NCBI RefSeq assembly: GCF_024054035.1
Contig: NZ_JAMXQU010000013.1
Coordinates: 1 to 62,353, forward strand
DNA from: Asaia lannensis NBRC 102526
GTDB lineage: Bacteria > Pseudomonadota > Alphaproteobacteria > Acetobacterales > Acetobacteraceae
Direction of reading: 5' to 3'
Length of the DNA stretch: 62,353 bases
The position numbers and the translations under genes were made by a program. Position 1 is the stretch's first letter. Every line of letters begins with the position of its first letter. The notes under the pieces were generated by a model. The model saw only the letters and a program-made list of their open reading frames with translations, made no database searches and was not told where the DNA came from. Positions 28,761 through 37,385 of the stretch are shown piece by piece.

Positions 28761-29318
28761 TCATGCATTCTGAGCGAGGGAACTCACATCCAATCGCATT
28801 GCACACCGGGAGCCTTCGGGAAATCCGTGATTCTCTTCGGCCTGAAGAATGGACGCCAATCGTTGATCCAGTGCTTCTTTCTCGAGGATCACAAAACCCG
28901 ATCGGGAATAAAATGGCGCATTCCACAGAACATTTCTGAAGGTAGTCAGGGTGATACTCGTGATCTTTCTCTAGATACTCCAGTATTTGACAGCCTGAAT
29001 CAGGGCGCGCCCTATTCCCTTGCCCTGCCAGTCTGATGCGACCGACATTTCGAGAATATGCAAGGTTTCACCCTGTAAATGAGCGGTCAAAAACCCAACA
29101 GGCACATCCTGCACATCGACGGCGACCCAACATGTGCCAGCCTGAACAGATTTGCGATGGACTGCTGGCGACATGGCGTCCGTAGCCGCAATCCAGTCTA
29201 GCGCGGGAACAGACCTGAAGGATTGTGCAGCTGAAATCTCTATGGCCGGCAACTGGTCAACTTCGGCCAGTCTGGCAAGGCGAACAGAGAAAGAATGTGT
29301 TTGCGATCGGGCGGGCAT
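28761..29318 (-). pseudogene. GNAT N-acetyltransferase interrupted by in-frame TAG
   Basis: The first 115 codons encode a GNAT fold (FSVRLARLAEVDQLPAIE, GFLTAHLQGETLHILEMSVASDWQGKGIGRAL, the acetyl-CoA loop). A TAG at 28971-28973 follows, then the same frame stays open for 69 more codons with the family C-terminus (ITLTTFRNVLWNAPFYSRSGF, then a TGA). Aligned to relatives, the TAG replaces a charged residue in the helix after the CoA loop. The short product lacks the last strands and is probably inactive. Cargo in the lysis region. Confidence 0.8.
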
Positions 29319-29478
29319 ACCTCAAAGATTAACGCTTTGAGTGTCCGGGACGCAAACTACGCGCCCGTTACTGGCAGTTTTCTACCACCGCCCATGTCTC
29401 AACAACTGACGCGATACCTGACGATTTATCTCCTGTTTTCATCTAATCGGCAGCTAAGAGACCCAGGCGATTAGGTGA

Positions 29479-29595
29479 TTAAGGGTCTTTCGCGGCTGTC
29501 CGTTCTGCGTTCTCAATTCCTCGATCAAGCCAAGGCAGCCCCTCGAAATCGTCCCGACGCAAAAGCGCCGTGGCGATCAGCATAGAATTCAACAT
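29479..29595 (-). pseudogene. Truncated duplicate of the endolysin gene
   Basis: From the ATG at 29595 the frame reads MLNSMLIATALLRRDDFEGL, matching the endolysin N-terminus, then diverges into 18 unrelated residues and a TAA. Only the first quarter of the gene survives. The matching DNA (29535-29577) is identical to the intact gene, so the duplication is recent or gene-converted. Confidence 0.75.
29535..29577 (-). repeat. 43-bp direct repeat, copy 2 (endolysin remnant)
   Basis: Identical to 28553-28595. It marks one boundary of the duplicated lysis segment. Confidence 0.9.
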
Positions 29596-29777
29596 GCGTT
29601 ATATCCGTGGGAATGCCATTCATAACGGTCAGCGCAGAACGATGTTCTCATCAGCACGATTGAACGCGTCTCGTAGCGGTGGTGAATTTGATATTTTTTA
29701 TTATCGAACTAATCTGGGTTAGCAGCGAGCCTTGTCTATCAAGACACATGAACTGCGAATTATTAGTGGAGGTTATC

Positions 29778-30305
29778 TTGATCAATCAGGATACACTTGA
29801 GAGATTTCCAGAAATACAGACATCACGATTGCGCCTCAAAGGCCTCGATCTTGGCGATGCGGAAGACTTGCAGAAGATGACGGATGATCCAAGAATTACG
29901 GAGATAGTCCATTTTTTACCGACTCCTTTTACCGTACATGACTCGCAAAAGCTGATTGTCGGCAATCGTGACGGACGAGACCGATATATCGGTGTGTGGT
30001 TCCATGACTGCGATGATATGATTGCCGTGGTCGGTACACATCTACATGGCGTGGGTGAGATAGAAGTTGGATACTGGGTTCGCCCGGACCAGCAACGGAA
30101 AGGTATCGCGCAAGAGAGCGTATCCAACCTGCTTGACCAGCTTGCCGAGCTTTTTCCTCATCGCCAGATCATTGCAGAATGCCGCCCGGAGAATCTGCCT
30201 TCGCGGCATCTTCTGGAGAAAATGGGATTTGTCGGAACCAACGAATTGGGACAGCGCCCCGGAAGATACCGGTTTATCTGGATGCCCCAGAAGAACGAAG
30301 AATAG
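29778..30305 (+). CDS. GNAT acetyltransferase, RimJ/RimL-like
   Basis: 175 residues from a TTG at 29778, chosen because GGAGG ends 5 bp upstream. An earlier in-frame start would add a hydrophobic leader unlike the family. Motifs: TSRLRLKGLDLGDAEDLQKM, IEVGYWVRPDQQRKGIAQESV (acetyl-CoA loop) and PENLPSRHLLEKMGFVG. Such enzymes acetylate protein N-termini or small amines; the substrate is unknown. Against the late-gene direction, AT-richer, so cargo. Confidence 0.8.
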   Translation: MINQDTLERFPEIQTSRLRLKGLDLGDAEDLQKMTDDPRITEIVHFLPTPFTVHDSQKLIVGNRDGRDRYIGVWFHDCDDMIAVVGTHLHGVGEIEVGYWVRPDQQRKGIAQESVSNLLDQLAELFPHRQIIAECRPENLPSRHLLEKMGFVGTNELGQRPGRYRFIWMPQKNEE

Positions 30306-30323
30306 ATTCATAGTAGGTTCGAG

Positions 30324-30569
30324 CTATTGTGAAATGGCGTCACCAGTGTTTCTGAGCGCCTCCCGCAGCATCACATTCTGTGCCCGCAATTCTACGATCA
30401 ACGCGAGATATTCCTTCTCGCGTTCTTCCAGCCTGTCCAGATCCTGACGCTGCGACTCAATGGTGGCTTTCGCGCTCGACGCCCCGAAGCCAATCAGCCA
30501 GCGTATGGTAAAAAGCAGGCCACCGAGAACCGCAACCCACCAGGGCTGTCGGTTCGCTAGAGAGTTTGG
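30324..30569 (-). pseudogene. Truncated duplicate of the coiled-coil membrane lysis gene
   Basis: The frame reads WWVAVLGGLLFTIRWLIGFGASSAKATI then a coiled coil, nearly the same as the intact gene at 31848-32102, but with a 7-codon internal deletion (between DRL and EEREKEY) and an altered C-terminus. An in-frame TGA immediately precedes it and no start codon is left, so the gene has lost its 5' end. Confidence 0.75.
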
Positions 30570-30680
30570 TCATTACTGCCATTGCAGCCCGATTGAGAAA
30601 GCCAGACGGCTGCGAGAAAATCGTTCGTGACGCTGCCTGTTCATGTGATGCCGTTGAGTGATCCCGCCGTCTTATATTGT

Positions 30681-31196
30681 TTATCTCCGGGCAAATTCGC
30701 TTCCATTTAGATGGCGTACGATCAAGGCAATCGGCAAGCCGAACAGAAACAGATGAACGAGTAAGGCCGCTAGAGGGGGCATTGGTGTCACGCCCGCTGG
30801 TACTGCAAAACGGCTATGCGGCAAGATGATCAATCCCATGACCAGAAACACGCCGAAGCCAAAAGCCGGCCCGGCAAGCCACGGCATCCGGTTAAGAACC
30901 GGAAGACGCACAATTGCGAACGCGTAGATGATGGCCGGGATGACCGAGACAAGAAAATGCAAAGCGGTGCCGATAAAAAATCCGGATGCGCCATTATAGG
31001 CAGCCAGCCCCATGACGCTGCTGGCTGCAAGCTGCATTTCCGGAATCACCCCAACTCCACGTGCCATCTGAAGAATCAGGACAGGAACCAGGCCCGCAGC
31101 ACCTGTGACAAGGCCCGCAATCAAACCGGTCCGGAGCGCATTGTCATGGCCAGGTACCGGTCGCATCCTCAGCCGCGAAACATGGGGAATGTTCAC
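30681..31196 (-). CDS. Four-helix membrane protein of unknown function
   Basis: 171 residues with about four membrane helices (TGLIAGLVTGAAGLVPVLILQM, FFIGTALHFLVSVIPAIIYAFAIV, WLAGPAFGFGVFLVMGLIIL, LAALLVHLFLFGLPIALIV). No family I can name with certainty. Divergent from the HxlR regulator across about 165 bp, so it is probably its target. Confidence 0.65.
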   Translation of the reverse strand: MNIPHVSRLRMRPVPGHDNALRTGLIAGLVTGAAGLVPVLILQMARGVGVIPEMQLAASSVMGLAAYNGASGFFIGTALHFLVSVIPAIIYAFAIVRLPVLNRMPWLAGPAFGFGVFLVMGLIILPHSRFAVPAGVTPMPPLAALLVHLFLFGLPIALIVRHLNGSEFARR

Positions 31197-31363
31197 AAAT
31201 TATCTCCTTATCATTCTTGCATCAGCGCCCCCGGGTGGTTGACCACGACGGTTTTCCAGTGGGGATGCGCCTTTATAGAAATTCGGTTTCCAAAGGTAAT
31301 CTGATATCTATTGGTTATCGTGGCTTTTGAGTTACCAGTTGGAAACCAGCAGGAGATAAAACG

Positions 31364-31765
31364 ATGGTTCTGAAAATGCGCACTACGGTCAAAGCGCTGC
31401 CCGGCTGTCCCATGTCGCAATGCATGTCTTTGCTTAGCGGCCTGTGGAGCCCTGAAATCATCTGGTCGCTGAGCACAGGGGCCCGTCGGTTTTCTGAACT
31501 GCGCCGGAATATCCCGGGGATCTCAGCCAAAGTCCTTACAGGCCGGTTACGTGACCTCGAACAACGTGGCGTTCTCGCACGCAGCGTGATTGCTACGTCA
31601 CCCCCGACGGTTGAGTACGAACTGACAGCACTAGGCGAGGAACTGTTGCCAGCGATCCGGTCAATCGTGGAGGTCGGAACACGGCTGATCCTGCGCGATC
31701 GAGAACAATCTCTACGCGATGCCGCAGATAGGGGGCTTGCTGCGCCCGACGCTGTTGATGAATAA
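31364..31765 (+). CDS. HxlR-family winged-helix regulator
   Basis: 133 residues. HxlR pattern: a Cys near the N-terminus (LPGCPMSQCMSLLSGLWSPEIIWSLSTG), then RRFSELRRNIPGISAKVLTGRLRDLEQRGVLAR and VEYELTALGEELLPAI. Members sense electrophiles or quinones through that Cys or respond to other stress. Divergent from a membrane protein gene. Host-type cargo in the lysis region of the prophage. Confidence 0.87.
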   Translation: MVLKMRTTVKALPGCPMSQCMSLLSGLWSPEIIWSLSTGARRFSELRRNIPGISAKVLTGRLRDLEQRGVLARSVIATSPPTVEYELTALGEELLPAIRSIVEVGTRLILRDREQSLRDAADRGLAAPDAVDE

Positions 31766-31847
31766 CATCATATGAATGCGTCGTGACGCCACGTTCCTCG
31801 TTATCAGCGAACCTCAGGTTCTCCCCAACCCGGATCAAACCGGGCGC

Positions 31848-32102
31848 TTAGGCCTCCCGACGATCAAGAGCCTTACGCAGCATGGCATTTTGCACCCGCA
31901 ATTCTCCAATCAACGCGAGATACTCCTTCTCACGTTCCTCCAGCCTGTCCACGCGGGCGTTCAGCCGATCCAGATCCTGACGCTGCGATTCGATGGTCGC
32001 TTTCGCGCTCGACGCCCCGAAGCCGATCAGCCAGCGTATGGTGAAAAGCAGGCCACCGAGAACCGCAACCCACCAAGGCTGCGGGGTGAGGTTTTCAGGC
32101 AT
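31848..32102 (-). CDS. Small membrane protein with coiled coil (Rz/holin-like)
   Basis: 84 residues: one N-terminal membrane helix (WWVAVLGGLLFTIRWLIGFG) followed by a charged coiled coil (IESQRQDLDRLNARVDRLEEREKEYLALIGEL). This layout is typical of inner-membrane spanins (Rz) and of some holin-like accessory proteins. It follows the tail genes on the same strand. A decayed second copy is at 30324-30569. Confidence 0.6.
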   Translation of the reverse strand: MPENLTPQPWWVAVLGGLLFTIRWLIGFGASSAKATIESQRQDLDRLNARVDRLEEREKEYLALIGELRVQNAMLRKALDRREA

Positions 32103-32154
32103 GGTTCCCCCTTGCCGGACGGCGCGGTGCCGCCCGGTTCCGGTGCGTCAGGCG

Positions 32155-33414
32155 TTACCGGTCGGTGTAGTAATAGAGCGTTGCCGCAATACCGGCTGCC
32201 GTGTTTGTGGTCAGACCGTTATCGGGCTCACCGCACTGCCACGTCACTTTCAGCGAGCGGTTGAAATGCACCGGATCGGCAGAATGAAACCGGAAGGCCG
32301 AGGACTGGTCATCAATAGCGTTCGGCCCGGTAGCGTTGCTCCACTGGTTATAGAATGTCCCGAAGCTCTCGGTGGCATAGGGCGTCTGCGCACCGGTGGC
32401 GCCTGCAAAACCGGCTGACATGAACTCGAACGCCGAGCCGAAATAGTCCTCTGTGCCCGAGGATTCATAAGAGGGCTTTGTCGCTCCATCGACGTAATAC
32501 CGGAAATTGCCTTCGATGCAGTTCTCGTCGGCCCCGGCGGCATTGTTGTGCCGGTCCATGAAAAACTGCATGCCCCAGAACGCACCACGCCCGGTCACGT
32601 CGAGCAGCGTATATTCCTCAAGCGCCTTCACCTTGACCTGCTTCGCGTACTGGTCGCCCAGCGTGACGGCGTGGGCTACCGCATAGCGGTCGAGGAACTG
32701 ATGCCCGCCTGCATTACCCTGCACCGCACCCCAGAGCCGGACATTGCCGCCGCCGTTATTGGTTAGCACGATGCGCAGGGATCGCTTGTAAGGCACCCTG
32801 AGACTGTAGGTGCAGCCCGCCCAGCTGCGCCCGCGACCGCCCGCACAGGTGACGTGTTTCGAGGAAAAGGCATAACCGCCGTAAGTGCCGATCAGCCCAT
32901 AAAGGATTGTCACGCTCGGCGTGGTTTCTCCATCGACGTAATAGGCAATCGAGGTGCGATCCACATCGGCCCCGCCACCGGCGAGCGCCATATTGATCGT
33001 CTGCGCATAACCCGGCCCGTTGCTCACATCGGCCAGGGTGAATGACGCCCCGGCAGCCACGTCCTGACGCTCCCATTTGGCGTGCCAGACTGTGCCCACG
33101 TTTTCCGATGCAATTTCCTGCACGGTCTGGGCACCGTTGCCGATTGTCATGGCGCTGGCATCGGCGCGCAGCAGGCTGGTCATGGCAGCGGTCAGATCGT
33201 CTTTCGTGGCCCCGGCCTGACCCAGCGTCGCGATATCGCGGGCATTGCGCTCGATACCGTCCTGCATGGTGGCCAGGGTCGCACCCTGCGTGCCCACCCG
33301 CGTACCCGATGACAGACCGCCCGGTGGCGCAAACTGCGGTTCGGCGTGGGCCACCGCGCCGATCAGGACCAGCCCGGCCAAGAGGGCAGGGGCCATGCGT
33401 GCACTATGTCTCAT
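32155..33414 (-). CDS. DUF2961 (GH172-type) protein with signal peptide, in tail-fibre region
   Basis: 419 residues. An N-terminal export signal (MAPALLAGLVLIGAVAHA) and a short helical linker precede a DUF2961-like region about 100-415. Its hallmarks are YYVDGETTPSVTILYGLIG, FRYYVDGATKPSYESSGTEDYFG and the C-terminal HFNRSLKVTWQCG. DUF2961 founded glycoside hydrolase family GH172, which acts on fructans and arabinans. Here it overlaps the upstream tail gene by 4 bp, so it is part of the late operon. A signal peptide is odd for a virion protein. It may be a glycan-binding or glycan-cleaving fibre, or an exported enzyme made during infection. Confidence 0.75.
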   Translation of the reverse strand: MRHSARMAPALLAGLVLIGAVAHAEPQFAPPGGLSSGTRVGTQGATLATMQDGIERNARDIATLGQAGATKDDLTAAMTSLLRADASAMTIGNGAQTVQEIASENVGTVWHAKWERQDVAAGASFTLADVSNGPGYAQTINMALAGGGADVDRTSIAYYVDGETTPSVTILYGLIGTYGGYAFSSKHVTCAGGRGRSWAGCTYSLRVPYKRSLRIVLTNNGGGNVRLWGAVQGNAGGHQFLDRYAVAHAVTLGDQYAKQVKVKALEEYTLLDVTGRGAFWGMQFFMDRHNNAAGADENCIEGNFRYYVDGATKPSYESSGTEDYFGSAFEFMSAGFAGATGAQTPYATESFGTFYNQWSNATGPNAIDDQSSAFRFHSADPVHFNRSLKVTWQCGEPDNGLTTNTAAGIAATLYYYTDR

Positions 33415-33929
33415 GTCAGATCTCCGAGGCGGGTCGGGATACCCGCATTGTTGTACCAGCCGGACCCGCTCTCGGGCGGCGCGGTCGGCAGGGCGCGCAG
33501 CCAGTTATCCATGGCTTCGCTGGAGAGTTTGCCGCCCGACTGCGTGGGCGCGTCGGGGCTGTCGGGCAGGTCGAGCGGAAACAGGGCCTCACGCGGGCTG
33601 ACGGTGATATTCACCTCGACCTGCTTGCTGTTGCCTTCGCTTGTCAGCGCGCAGACGGTCACGCTCTGCGTGCCCGAGGCCTTCCAGCGCATCCAGGCGG
33701 TGACGATGTTGCCGAACAGACTGGTCCAGGCGAGGTCGGCCCCGCCCGCCTCGAAACGAAAGGACGTGATGAACTCGCCCGGTGACAGCAGCCTGTCGAA
33801 ATCGACGCTGTAATCGCCGCCGCCCCTGAGCGAGGAAGAAGGCCAGACAAGCGCGTTCTGCGCACTGGCAAAGGCCCCGCCCCCGAGTGCCTCGGGGCGC
33901 AGGATGTTGACGACAGGTCGCCATGTCAT
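33411..33929 (-). CDS. Phage tail-tip/fibre structural protein
   Basis: 172 residues beginning MTWRPVVNILRPEALGGG. A beta-rich segment (ITSFRFEAGGADLAWTSLF, SVTVCALTSEGNSKQVEVNITVS) suggests an Ig-like or fibre-adaptor fold. It overlaps the DUF2961 gene by 4 bp. Role inferred from position in the tail-fibre cluster; no certain family. Confidence 0.55.
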   Translation of the reverse strand: MTWRPVVNILRPEALGGGAFASAQNALVWPSSSLRGGGDYSVDFDRLLSPGEFITSFRFEAGGADLAWTSLFGNIVTAWMRWKASGTQSVTVCALTSEGNSKQVEVNITVSPREALFPLDLPDSPDAPTQSGGKLSSEAMDNWLRALPTAPPESGSGWYNNAGIPTRLGDLT

Positions 33930-33989
33930 GATGTGATCTCCGGTAATCCCGTGGCGGGAAACCTGCCCGGATCGGGGCAGGGGAAGGGC

Positions 33990-34715
33990 TCAGCTGTTGA
34001 GCCAGCTCAGCGCACCGTCCTGCAGCGCCATGCTGAACAGGGTTGCGCCGCTGGAACTGCCCGGCACCTGCACGCTGGCCACAAGGCGCAGCGTCATGCC
34101 GGGGCTCGCATGGGCCAGTATCGCGGCCCGTGCGCCGAGGAAAAAGAAACGGTCGAGCCGCACATTGCTGCCCGCCGCCGCGATGGGCTGGGCCGAGGCT
34201 GCGCCCTGGGCGTCGATTGTGTGAACGGCCACGATGACCCGCGCCACCTGCCACGTCGTGTCACTGGCCCCGTTATCGTTGATCCGCAGCGTGGCGCTGA
34301 ACTCGGCACGCAGGGCAGGGCCGGTCAGCGTCACATCCACACTGCCCAGCACAAGGCTCTGCGCCTTCCATGAGCGGTCGGACACCACGCTCGCCCCCTG
34401 AACCACCGGCACCGGTACGGCATATTCAGCGGGCAGGGCGGAATAGACCCATGTGGTCCCGGTGAAGTTGAGCCGTGCGGTTCTGTCCTGCGTCGTGCCG
34501 AGCACCGTATCGCGTGAAATGCTGGCCGGTATGCCATGGGTCAGACGCCCGATGCCCCATTCGGCCTGGGTGCCGTCATCGGCAAAGTAATACACCTCGC
34601 CATCCGGGAAAGCGCCCGACCAGTTGCGACGCCCGGCGGGGGCACCGCTCAGGATGAAAGCATTCGTTCCCGGATTGTTCGCAGTCTCTAGCACGAAATT
34701 GCCAAGCATGGCCAT
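33990..34715 (-). CDS. Phage tail appendage protein
   Basis: 241 residues. The N-terminal part (FVLETANNPGTNAFILSGAPAGRRNW, YYFADDGTQAEWGIGRLT) resembles the tail-fibre N-terminal segments of alphaproteobacterial siphophages that attach to the baseplate. The rest is beta-rich. It overlaps the upstream gene by one base. Exact role unknown. Confidence 0.55.
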   Translation of the reverse strand: MAMLGNFVLETANNPGTNAFILSGAPAGRRNWSGAFPDGEVYYFADDGTQAEWGIGRLTHGIPASISRDTVLGTTQDRTARLNFTGTTWVYSALPAEYAVPVPVVQGASVVSDRSWKAQSLVLGSVDVTLTGPALRAEFSATLRINDNGASDTTWQVARVIVAVHTIDAQGAASAQPIAAAGSNVRLDRFFFLGARAAILAHASPGMTLRLVASVQVPGSSSGATLFSMALQDGALSWLNS

Positions 34716-35524
34716 TACAATCGCTCCCTTATCGTCAGGGTCAGGGCGCGGCGGTTGGCCGCCCCCGCCGATGAGGTGATCTCGCCCGCCTCGATGCGGC
34801 CGAACACGGCATCGCCACTGCGCGTGCCAGCCCCCGGATCGGGCAGAAACAGGATGTTCGCGCCCGTGCGCCCGAGGGCAAGCATCGCGCGTATCTGGGG
34901 CAGTTCCTCGGTGCCGAGAGACTGGTGCTCGATGCGCAGCACGCGGCGCTGCCAGCGCAGGGTGACATATTCCACGCCAGACAGGCTGGTGATCGTATCG
35001 GCCCCGCTCTCGGCACTCTCGCCACTGCTCCAGGCCATATTGCGCTGCGGCTGCCAGAGCGGCCCGGCATAGGCCAGCGGGATGGACAGGAAACCGTCAG
35101 GGTTCTGCGCATCGGCTATCAGGATCGTCACCCGGTCGCCCGGTGTTGCAGCGTCCAGCATCATGATGGCCTGACCGTCGCGCAGGTCAGCGGCCAGCAG
35201 GCCGGAGTCATGGGTCAGTGTCGCCCCGCGCCAGATCTTCACCGACCATTGCGCGGTGGCGGTCAGGTTGGTGCGGTGCAGCGAGAAACACCGCCAGTCC
35301 ACCATCCCGCCCGGCTCGATCGTGACCGAGGCCACACGCCCCGGCGCACGCCATGCGGTCGCGGGCGCGCCCTGCGGCGTGGCGAGGTTGCTCACCGGCA
35401 GATCGGGCATGAAGCCCGAGGCCGTCAGCCGGGCCGAGAGAAAGGCATTGTCGCACCCGAACGCGCAGAGCCTGCCGGTGCTGTCCTCGATGGGACAGAA
35501 ACCGGAATCGAGTATGGCTTCCAT
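34715..35524 (-). CDS. Phage tail-tip protein, hypothetical
   Basis: 269 residues, beta-rich, with a jelly-roll-like stretch (VTIEPGGMVDWRCFSLHRTNLTATAQWSVKIW) and a compact C-terminal domain (GVEYVTLRWQRRVLRIEH). It ends at the next start codon, so it is translationally linked to the following tail gene. Identification as a tail protein is from context. Confidence 0.55.
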   Translation of the reverse strand: MEAILDSGFCPIEDSTGRLCAFGCDNAFLSARLTASGFMPDLPVSNLATPQGAPATAWRAPGRVASVTIEPGGMVDWRCFSLHRTNLTATAQWSVKIWRGATLTHDSGLLAADLRDGQAIMMLDAATPGDRVTILIADAQNPDGFLSIPLAYAGPLWQPQRNMAWSSGESAESGADTITSLSGVEYVTLRWQRRVLRIEHQSLGTEELPQIRAMLALGRTGANILFLPDPGAGTRSGDAVFGRIEAGEITSSAGAANRRALTLTIRERL

Positions 35525-35527
35525 GGA

Positions 35528-36757
35528 TCAGCCTCCTGCCTGTTCGGGTGTGAACAAAGGCAGGCGCAGCGACTGGCCGTTGACGTTGATATGAAGCCAC
35601 TGCACAGGCTGATCGTTGAGCGAGAGGCGGGCACCCTGTCCCGTAACCGGGCTTGCGATCTGCAGTTCACCGCCCGGTCCCGGATAGAGGCCGAGATTGG
35701 CCGAGCCGTTCTCACCCTTCTGCACATAGAGCCCCGCCGCTGCCTGTCCGCTGCCCGCCTGTATGTTGAGCGTGTTGGTCGGCGAGGCATTGGGAGAGAT
35801 GGAAAAGATCAGCTGACCCGCCATATTGGTGATCAGCATCCCGTCATCGGAGAATTGCAGGCGCTGGCCTTTTTTCGTCTGGCTTACGGTCGAGAACAGC
35901 ATGGCCCCTGAATCGAGCCCCTGCACGTTCTCGCGTGTCTCGCCCGTGCGCCATTCGATGCCCTGATGCGCGCCCATGGCAATGGCCGTGCCGTAACCCT
36001 CCGTTCCATCCGTGCCGGTCAGGCTGTCACTGGCGAAGATAATGCCACTCTTGTGCCGCGACGGATTGCGCACGAACACGATACCGGCCTCGGCATCGAA
36101 GGAGCCTTGCGTCTGCCCGCCACCCGATCCGATCTGGATGGCATAGGTGCCGCCGCCGCAATTGGGGTGGTAGGGCGTGGACATACCCGCCGCCGGTCCG
36201 CCCATGTTCACCGTTTCCAGCTCCATGACGAAGCTCGGCTGATAATTGACGCCCGCCATGCGCCAGCCCTCGCCGTAATAGGCATAGGCCGTCGCCGTGG
36301 TGGGGTTCTGCGTCTCGTCCGCCACACCCCAGGCGGCAACCCCGATTGCCGAGGGCACAAAGCCCATATAGCTGCTCTGCTTCTGGCTGTCGGATGTGCG
36401 CGACGCGCCCGTGATGCCGGTGGCCCCGAAGCGCGAGATGGCGGCGAATGTGCTTGTCCAGGTGGCCCAGGCCCCGATCGAGGTCGAGCCCATGATCTGC
36501 GAAAGCCAGTCATTGCGTGTGGTGTCGCGGTTGCGCTGGCCCCGGTTATCCGCCGCCGCCCCGATGAACAGCCGGTCACCGATCCGCCCGACCGTGGCAC
36601 CGTCATCGGCAAAGAACACCCCGCTTGCGTCCTTGTCCGGCACCGCAGGTGCAAACCTGTCGAGCGGCATCGAGCGCGTGCAGCCCTGCTGCTCGACCAC
36701 GATCACCTCCGACCCGTCGAGCGTCGCGATGCGCGGATAGGCGCCTAGTCTGGCCAT
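35528..36757 (-). CDS. Phage tail fibre-like protein
   Basis: 409 residues rich in Gly, Ser, Thr and Asn with repeated short strands (FFADDGATVGRIGDRLFIG, MLITNMAGQLIFSISPNASPTNTLNIQAG), as in trimeric fibres that display template-like sheets. No intramolecular chaperone is obvious. It follows a terminator-type hairpin and heads the fibre gene block. Confidence 0.6.
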   Translation of the reverse strand: MARLGAYPRIATLDGSEVIVVEQQGCTRSMPLDRFAPAVPDKDASGVFFADDGATVGRIGDRLFIGAAADNRGQRNRDTTRNDWLSQIMGSTSIGAWATWTSTFAAISRFGATGITGASRTSDSQKQSSYMGFVPSAIGVAAWGVADETQNPTTATAYAYYGEGWRMAGVNYQPSFVMELETVNMGGPAAGMSTPYHPNCGGGTYAIQIGSGGGQTQGSFDAEAGIVFVRNPSRHKSGIIFASDSLTGTDGTEGYGTAIAMGAHQGIEWRTGETRENVQGLDSGAMLFSTVSQTKKGQRLQFSDDGMLITNMAGQLIFSISPNASPTNTLNIQAGSGQAAAGLYVQKGENGSANLGLYPGPGGELQIASPVTGQGARLSLNDQPVQWLHINVNGQSLRLPLFTPEQAGG

Positions 36758-36790
36758 GATTCGGTGTCCTGTTGAGCCGGGAGGCGGGCA

Positions 36791-36816
36791 AAGAAAAAGC
36801 CGCCCGGTTGGGCGGC
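36791..36816 (-). terminator. Intrinsic terminator after CreA-like gene
   Basis: On the minus strand GCCGCCC-AACC-GGGCGGC is followed by TTTTTCTT. It lies between the CreA-like cargo gene and the tail fibre gene, so it should isolate the cargo transcript. Confidence 0.8.
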
Positions 36817-36905
36817 CTGAACGAACGCAACAGCTTTTCCTGTCGCTCGGGTCGATCGAGAGACAAGCCCGGAATGGCCTGCCTCGTGTCGGGATCAGCG
36901 GAGTT

Positions 36906-37385
36906 TTACCATGAGACGGCCGAGATCGCGTTTGCAGGCGAACCGTCGATGAGGCCCTGACTGGTCACGAGATAGACGACGGCGCTGTGTTCCTGATCGA
37001 TCATCCGGGTGATGACGAGGTTTGTGAACAGGAAAGAGTTACGCAGTTTCGTGATGTTCTGCTGCTTGGGCAGTTTGGTGATATCGGTCGGCACCCCACC
37101 GCTTTTCACGCAGGAGAGGGAAAAGCGCGTCGGATTTTTTGCGATCCCGACTGCACCCTTGATCCCGCCGGTCTGGGCCCGTGAAAGATAGCACGTCACG
37201 GGAAGATCCGGATCGGTAAAGGATGACACCTGCACATCATGCGATCCGAACAGATGGAACGATGTATTCACCCCACCCAGCGTCGTCGCGCTCTGGGCGC
37301 AGGCCGCCGATACGCCTGTGACGGCACCCGCCATGGCAAAAGCGAGAAGTGAACGGCGCAAGGCGGAGAGAGAGGGAATGGTCAT
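36906..37385 (-). CDS. CreA-family secreted protein (prophage cargo)
   Basis: 159 residues from the ATG at 37385, with a signal peptide (RRSLLAFAMAGAVTGVSAACA). The body is a CreA-family domain: FDPDLPVTCYLSRAQTGGIKGAVGIA-like region with the two conserved Cys, VYLVTSQGLIDGSPANAISAV at the end. E. coli CreA is a periplasmic protein of unknown function. It sits inside the tail operon between tail-tip and fibre genes, with a 134-bp gap before it and a terminator after it. That isolation is typical of a moron expressed from the lysogen. Confidence 0.83.
   Translation of the reverse strand: MTIPSLSALRRSLLAFAMAGAVTGVSAACAQSATTLGGVNTSFHLFGSHDVQVSSFTDPDLPVTCYLSRAQTGGIKGAVGIAKNPTRFSLSCVKSGGVPTDITKLPKQQNITKLRNSFLFTNLVITRMIDQEHSAVVYLVTSQGLIDGSPANAISAVSW

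Noticed and set aside
20336-28973. General TAG recoding in this genome
   Set aside because: Several genes, including the integrase itself, end naturally in TAG and no suppressor tRNA is visible; decay is simpler.
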